Assembly (NCBI GenBank): GCA_937896265.1
Contig: CALBMD010000008.1
Coordinates: forward strand, 1-6,169
Origin: an uncultured Pseudomonadota bacterium
GTDB taxonomy: Bacteria > Bdellovibrionota_B > Oligoflexia > Oligoflexales > Bog-1112
DNA: 6,169 bases
Direction: 5' to 3'
Shown: piece after piece, positions 5,690-6,169 of the stretch
How positions within the stretch are numbered: position 1 is the stretch's first letter
How the letters are laid out: every line of letters starts with the position of its first letter
Notes under the pieces: generated by a model
Told to the model about the DNA's origin: nothing
Database searches by the model: none
Seen by the model: the letters and a program-made list of their open reading frames with translations, nothing else
Position numbers and translations under genes: made by a program

Positions 5690-5720
5690 AAAAAAGGGTT
5701 ACAGCAGCACTACCTTTTTT
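5690..5720 (-). terminator. Bidirectional A/T-flanked hairpin terminator
   Basis: AAAAAAGG (5690-5697) pairs with CCTTTTTT (5713-5720) around a 15-nt loop, giving T-tracts on both strands. It lies about 80-110 nt past the stop of the minus-strand barrel gene (5802) and would end that transcript before the resolvase fragment. The core has only two G-C pairs, so strength is uncertain. Confidence 0.45.
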
Positions 5721-5750
5721 TGGGGAATCCAGGGATACTTTGCTCCGTGC

Positions 5751-5768
5751 TGAGTATTATTGAGTATT
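5751..5768. repeat. Direct repeat with 10-bp period
   Basis: TGAGTATT occurs at 5751-5758 and again at 5761-5768, a spacing of one helical turn. It lies just downstream of the minus-strand barrel gene. It might be a protein-binding pair or a duplication made by replication slippage; there is no further context. Confidence 0.3.
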
Positions 5769-5801
5769 CCTGAAGGCGTGTCATTGACTACTATGTTTAT
5801 A

Positions 5802-6169
5802 TTATATAGAAATGAGGGGAAAGCCATACTGTAGACCCAGCGAAATAAACGACACTTGCCTGGTTTTTATCGTGTAGTCAGTGAGAAATTGAAATTCTAT
5901 TCGCCAGTTTCTGTAAACTGGAGGCTGAAAAGTTGCTGAAACACCGTAAAAGTAATTTTTATCGTTAGCCCCCTCTACTGGACCAAAATCACTTTGCGAT
6001 CCATAGAAAATCTGATTAGTGAATCCTAATTCAAACGACTTTTCTGCTCCAAATCGAAAACGGACAGCCCCATCTAGGAATGCCGTGGAAACCGATGCTT
6101 TCTGTCGGTACTTTCTTGCCTCATCTTCGCCTTCTAAACTTGTCATGAAGTATCCCCCTCCACCTTGCA
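5802..6169 (-). CDS. Outer-membrane beta-barrel-like protein, C-terminal part (5' end outside window)
   Basis: The frame is open from the stop at 5802 to the right edge. The ATG at 6146 has no evident ribosome site and is preceded in frame by QGGGGYF, so translation probably begins beyond the window and about 121 residues are visible. From residue about 18 of the visible ATG frame there are alternating amphipathic strands separated by charged turns: AVRFRFGAEKSFELGF, NYFYGVSATF, WRIEFQFLTDY and SFISLGLQYGF. The end, GLQYGFPLISI, resembles a barrel closing strand followed by a short tail, lacking the terminal Phe. No specific family is recognised. It shows no evident sequence likeness to the 285-aa barrel protein. 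A bidirectional hairpin downstream may end its transcript. Confidence 0.65.
   Translation of the reverse strand, partial: QGGGGYFMTSLEGEDEARKYRQKASVSTAFLDGAVRFRFGAEKSFELGFTNQIFYGSQSDFGPVEGANDKNYFYGVSATFQPPVYRNWRIEFQFLTDYTIKTRQVSFISLGLQYGFPLISI

Noticed and set aside
1..6169. CRISPR array, tRNA or rRNA genes
   Set aside because: No regularly spaced repeat set, cloverleaf or conserved rRNA segment was seen on either strand.

Overview
The window looks like chromosomal DNA of a Gram-negative bacterium with AT-leaning base composition. It encodes an outer-membrane-type lipoprotein, two beta-barrel-like proteins (one with a C-terminal Phe) and a secreted subtilisin-family protease. The mix of Ig-like surface lipoproteins, unassigned barrel proteins and an aqualysin/proteinase K-type protease would suit a predatory or free-living member of the Bdellovibrionota/Deltaproteobacteria. 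That placement is an impression, not shown by the sequence.

Layout. (1) 1-1373, minus strand: 5' part of a long lipoprotein gene that runs off the left edge. It has two tandem copies of a Cys-pair beta domain followed by two Big_1-like Ig domains. (2) 1656-2513, minus strand: a 285-aa exported barrel-like protein of unknown function. (3) 2726-4423, plus strand: a 565-aa S8 protease with I9-like propeptide, aqualysin-type catalytic domain and two PKD domains. It is divergent from gene 2 across a 212-bp spacer that carries two striking inverted repeats. (4) 4424-5800: a small-gene and mobile-DNA zone. It holds an orphan ribbon-helix-helix antitoxin-like gene (4611-4904, minus), noncoding sequence with repeats that may be insertion-sequence ends, the 3' end of a group II intron (domains V and VI, plus strand, ending at about 5448), and a fragment of a serine resolvase (HTH only, minus strand) whose stop codon lies 3 bp beyond the intron end. 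(5) 5802-6169, minus strand: the C-terminal part of a second barrel-like protein, running off the right edge.

The surface and secreted genes (1, 2, 3 and 5) form the ordinary part of the locus. No operon linking them is evident, and hairpins with T-tracts separate the minus-strand units. The protease would act outside the cell or at the surface, with PKD modules possibly holding substrate or partners. The 1.4-kb zone between protease and right-hand barrel gene looks like an insertion hotspot that has collected and partly lost mobile elements. The best-supported unusual item is the group II intron tail: domain V has the AGC base, AC bulge and GNRA loop, and domain VI has a bulged A 7 nt from an AC 3' end, but no maturase/reverse transcriptase is present upstream. 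I see no complete new defence or biosynthetic system in the window.
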